A stretch of 64,000 nt of DNA from Zetaproteobacteria bacterium (GTDB lineage Bacteria; Pseudomonadota; Zetaproteobacteria; Mariprofundales; Mariprofundaceae): contig PEAA01000001.1 in the NCBI GenBank assembly GCA_002753275.1, positions 62,001 through 126,000 on the forward strand, read 5' to 3'. The notes under the pieces are model-generated. The model was not told the origin of the DNA. It worked only from the letters and a program-made list of their open reading frames with translations, and did not search any database. Shown in pieces: positions 60,221-64,000 of this stretch; positions within the stretch are counted from its first letter, which is position 1, and each line of letters opens with the position of its first letter. The position numbers and the translations under genes are program-made.

Positions 60221-60252
60221 AAGACCGCCTTTGGTTACAAAGGCGGTCTTTT
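60219..60252. terminator. Bidirectional intrinsic terminator between pgsA and purA
   Basis: AAAAGACCGCCTTTG pairs perfectly with CAAAGGCGGTCTTTT (15 bp) across a GTTA loop. The A-run and T-run on the two sides make it a terminator for both convergent genes. It starts within the pgsA TAA. Confidence 0.93.
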
Positions 60253-60281
60253 ATCAGCGTAAGTGATCTTGTTGCTATTGA

Positions 60282-61571
<1,290 letters not shown>

Positions 61572-61620
61572 CTATGACCCCGATTTATATGAACTATTCA
61601 AACTAAAACTATAATAAAAA

Positions 61621-62595
61621 CTATTGTACATCCAGCCAACGCCACAAATCAAATGAAAACCCGGTTGCTGCCATTGATCGTCCATGAGCAGACATCATGT
61701 CATCGTAGCGTCCACCGTGTAGGATAACCTCAGCGGATCCGTAGGCGTAACCGGCAAAAATAACACCACTATGGTATAAAAAACGCGGCATGAGAGCGGC
61801 ATCCAGTAAAATTTTGACGCTGCCTTCAAGGCGCGCATTCAATGCATCATAGAGTTGAATTAAATCCCCTGATGCTTTGGCAAAATCACCGTTAACTGTG
61901 TGTTGATATTTACGCAGCCATGTTTGGTCAGCCACGCCCATGATCATGTCCAGTAAGAGTATGCGGCGATTTTCAGGCAGGTTATGGGTTGCACAATAGC
62001 TATTGAAATCATCAGGGGAGCGGCGCATCAATAGATCCGCGATGTCTTCAATATGCGTAGGTTCAACCAAGGCATGCAGCAATCCAATGTGTCCAATTTG
62101 TAGCAGTGGTGATTGTAGTCCCGCCTGTTGCATGCAAAGCGCTGCCAAGTAGATCACTTCAAAATCAGCTTGATCCGATGAAAGTCCTAGGGCTTCAACT
62201 CCCATCTGCCACTGTTGGCGTGAATCCATGTGGCCATGAGGACGGGATTGCAATACTGGGCCTGAATAGCAAAGTTTCAGGCAAGCCTCTTGTTGCATGC
62301 GAGTTGCTGCAATGCGCGCAATTTGTGGCGTCATGTCGGGGCGAATCGCTAGCAATCCTGCCCCTGCGGGATCGGGAAATACAAGCGTTTGATCGGAAAG
62401 AAAACGCCCTGCGCCAGCCATTAACGATTCTGGGCGTTCAACAAGGGGTGGAATCACCTCTTGGTAGCCATGTTCATCAAACAGTTGGAATAATAGTGCC
62501 TGTAACTGGCGCATCTTTTTTGCACGGATGCCAAACACATCATCCAGACCTACAACTGGTTTTAAATCACTCACGCTCCCCCCATCTTCAATCAT
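61621..62595 (-). CDS. hisZ: ATP phosphoribosyltransferase regulatory subunit HisZ
   Basis: HisZ is a catalytically inactive histidyl-tRNA-synthetase-like protein that activates the short form of HisG in histidine synthesis. The 324-residue product has GLDDVFGIRAKKMRQLQALL, PLVERPESLMAGAG, LAIRPDMTPQIARIAA and CYSGPVLQSRPHG, but lacks the anticodon-binding domain of HisS. Its presence predicts a short HisG elsewhere. No ribosome binding site is evident at ATG 62595; GGGGGGAG lies just inside the gene. Confidence 0.92.
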   Translation of the reverse strand: MIEDGGSVSDLKPVVGLDDVFGIRAKKMRQLQALLFQLFDEHGYQEVIPPLVERPESLMAGAGRFLSDQTLVFPDPAGAGLLAIRPDMTPQIARIAATRMQQEACLKLCYSGPVLQSRPHGHMDSRQQWQMGVEALGLSSDQADFEVIYLAALCMQQAGLQSPLLQIGHIGLLHALVEPTHIEDIADLLMRRSPDDFNSYCATHNLPENRRILLLDMIMGVADQTWLRKYQHTVNGDFAKASGDLIQLYDALNARLEGSVKILLDAALMPRFLYHSGVIFAGYAYGSAEVILHGGRYDDMMSAHGRSMAATGFSFDLWRWLDVQ

Positions 62596-62615
62596 ACGCT
62601 GTCACAACAAGCGCG

Positions 62616-62634
62616 TTTGTATTTTTTATACAAA
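62616..62634. repeat. Short AT-rich hairpin between aminotransferase and hisZ genes
   Basis: TTTGTAT (62616-62622) and ATACAAA (62628-62634) form a 7-bp hairpin with a five-T loop in the 48-base gap. It is too AT-rich to be a convincing terminator; it may slow polymerase or tune hisZ expression. Confidence 0.3.
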
Positions 62635-62643
62635 AGTCTTTAC

Positions 62644-63807
62644 TTATTGATGGCGTGGAAAACGCGCTACCAATACTTCCTGAGCTGCGGCAACACCTGT
62701 GCCCATTTTTACAGGGTATCCAAAGCGGTTCAACCCCATCTCCAATGCGCTCATAGCCGTTACCATATCAAAGGCGTCATAATAACCCAAATGTGCAATT
62801 CGAACGATTTTTCCTGTTAAATCATCCTGACCACCCGCAAAGGTAACCCCCATCGATTGACGCAAATAGTTTACAAAGGCGCCACCATCAATGGATTCTG
62901 GAATGAACGCTCCCGTTGCTGATGTTGCTGGGGCTTTTGAAACTAAACGCATGCCCAAGGCAGTAACCCCAGCGCGAATGGATGCTGCTAAAATCTTATG
63001 GCGTGCATACATGGCCTCAAAACCTTCTTCATGCATCATTTTTAGAACCTCATTAAGACCAATGATTAAGGATGCTGCAGGTGTCCATGCAGTGGTGTCT
63101 TTGCCTTTTTTCTGATTTTTTCGTTCAGTTAGGAGGTCAAAATAGAATGTTTTTCGTGATGGATTTTTCTCAATGGCAGCCCATGCTTTTTCTGAAATGG
63201 CAATCGTTGCTAATCCTGGCGGCAACATTAAAGCTTTTTGTGAGCCTGAAATGACCACATCAAGCCCCCATGTATCCATCGGCATATCAATGACGCCCAA
63301 TGCGGTAATTGCATCGACAACCGTCACGCAATTTTCCAGATCTTTCGTTAAAGCAGCGATCGCTTGAATGGGTTGTTCTGTGGTTGTTGATGTTTCTGAT
63401 GCTTGTACAAAAACAGCTTTGGCATGTGGGTTTTCAGATAATGATTTTGCCACATCTTCCACGGCAATCGCTTCACCCCAAGCCGTTTTGACTTCGATGG
63501 CATGAATACCATGCTTGGCTGCGATATCACCCCAACGCTCACCAAACTTCCCTGCATTGACATAGATGATGGTATCGCCACTGGCGCAAAGGTTGATCAT
63601 TGCGGCTTCCATGGCGCCTGATCCACTGCATGAGAGCATCAAGGCATCACTTTCAGTTTGATATAACTGCTCAAGCATCATCTTGGTTTCGGCAAAAATA
63701 GCTGAAAATTCAGGTGTGCGATGGTGCATCATCGGTGCAGCCATTCGCAACAATGCGCGCTCAGGAACCATCGTTGGGCCTGGTGATAACAAATAGCGTT
63801 TGAGCAT
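62644..63807 (-). CDS. PLP-dependent aminotransferase, alanine/serine-glyoxylate type
   Basis: The 387-residue class V aminotransferase starts at ATG 63807, eight bases after GAGGAAT. Family residues include LLSPGPTMVPERALLRM, SCSGSGAMEAAMINL, VVDAITALGVIDMPMD and the PLP lysine Lys191 in SGSQKALMLPPGLA. Such enzymes work as serine-glyoxylate, alanine-glyoxylate or phosphoserine-pathway aminotransferases; the exact substrate is not decided by sequence. The frame is open upstream to 63978, but the additional 57 residues do not match the family. It heads a run with hisZ and purA. Confidence 0.9.
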   Translation of the reverse strand: MLKRYLLSPGPTMVPERALLRMAAPMMHHRTPEFSAIFAETKMMLEQLYQTESDALMLSCSGSGAMEAAMINLCASGDTIIYVNAGKFGERWGDIAAKHGIHAIEVKTAWGEAIAVEDVAKSLSENPHAKAVFVQASETSTTTEQPIQAIAALTKDLENCVTVVDAITALGVIDMPMDTWGLDVVISGSQKALMLPPGLATIAISEKAWAAIEKNPSRKTFYFDLLTERKNQKKGKDTTAWTPAASLIIGLNEVLKMMHEEGFEAMYARHKILAASIRAGVTALGMRLVSKAPATSATGAFIPESIDGGAFVNYLRQSMGVTFAGGQDDLTGKIVRIAHLGYYDAFDMVTAMSALEMGLNRFGYPVKMGTGVAAAQEVLVARFPRHQ

Positions 63808-64000
63808 AGATAGATTCCTCAATTCGAAATTTTCCTCAATGCGAAACCTGTAAAATGGATGGGCTCTGGTATCCACTTTATAAAACGGTTTCCTATAAGC
63901 AAACGGGGCGAGACTATAGCCAAGATAGGTAGCTTCAAGGTGAAATTGCGAATTGATGATTTCTTCCTTGGTTTTCATCGTAAAAAGACGCTATTGTTTG
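63808..64000. other. Upstream region of the aminotransferase gene to the window edge
   Basis: No supported gene is seen in these 193 bases. A minus-strand frame continues 57 codons upstream of the aminotransferase ATG but has no family similarity. A nearly repeated GAGGAAAATTTCGAATT / GAGGAATCT pair precedes the start. A promoter for the minus-strand genes is expected here, but I cannot point to a convincing one. Confidence 0.4.

Noticed and set aside
63808-63978. 57-codon N-terminal extension of the aminotransferase
   Set aside because: The family begins at LLSPGP, a good ribosome binding site precedes ATG 63807, and the extension has no signal or domain character.

Overview
The window is a densely packed stretch of core bacterial chromosome from a Gram-negative, ubiquinone-using member of the Pseudomonadota. 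Outer-membrane and LPS genes (lolA, an lpoA-like lipoprotein, dolP, a FadL-type porin, gmhA, rfaE2), ubiquinone hydroxylases (ubiH, a ubiI-like gene, coq7), oligoribonuclease and pdxB point that way. Several traits argue against an enterobacterial-type organism: a GatCAB amidotransferase, an RNase J, a three-gene pntAA/pntAB/pntB transhydrogenase, and a MutL with an intact endonuclease motif. A deep-branching gammaproteobacterium or a zeta-/magnetococcus-like lineage would fit, but the sequence alone does not settle the class. I see no insertion sequences, prophage genes, CRISPR arrays or rRNA operons.

Layout. 1-2932 (minus): gatC-gatA-gatB, with gatB cut by the window edge. 3012-3215: tRNA-Leu(CAA) with its own promoter and terminator. 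3346-12994 (plus): ribD, comEC, a di-heme cytochrome c peroxidase translationally coupled to a hybrid sensor kinase, exbB-exbD, lysC, csrA. 13286-15314 (minus): an unrecognised membrane protein and a HAD phosphatase. 15449-24980 (plus): pyrE, RNase J, ftsK, lolA, a FadL-like porin, rarA, crcB, radC, rlmB, most touching or overlapping. 25019-25165 (minus): a 48-residue CHCC zinc-finger gene. 25252-32792 (plus): folB-folK, pntAA-pntAB-pntB, leuC-leuD, purC, beta-carbonic anhydrase. 32840-34771 (minus) lpoA-like, divergent from rsmI-yraN-yebC-gmhA/diaA-dolP-rfaE2-pdxB-orn (34829-40366). 40469-49594 (plus): the fatty-acid block yceD-rpmF-plsX-fabH-fabD-fabG-acpP-fabF, then a pabB/trpE-like gene, an RNA methyltransferase and a HIT protein. 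49567-58116 (minus): lytic transglycosylase, DUF1456 protein, mazG, hflX, miaA, mutL, ubiI-like, ubiH. 58189-60220 (plus): coq7, trmL, pgsA. 60282-63807 (minus): purA, hisZ and a PLP aminotransferase.

The genes form functional sets: ring hydroxylation of ubiquinone (ubiH, ubiI-like, coq7), fatty acid initiation and elongation next to ribosomal L32, folate synthesis (folB, folK and possibly the pabB-like gene), envelope maintenance (lpoA-rsmI-yraN-diaA-dolP), and nucleotide synthesis (pyrE, purC, purA). Most content is ordinary housekeeping and I did not find a convincing new multi-gene system. The items most worth following up are a tight group of DnaA-box-like sites in the AT-rich gap before pgsA, a terminator hairpin inside the leuC leader, the peroxidase/sensor-kinase pair, and the unrecognised membrane protein near csrA.
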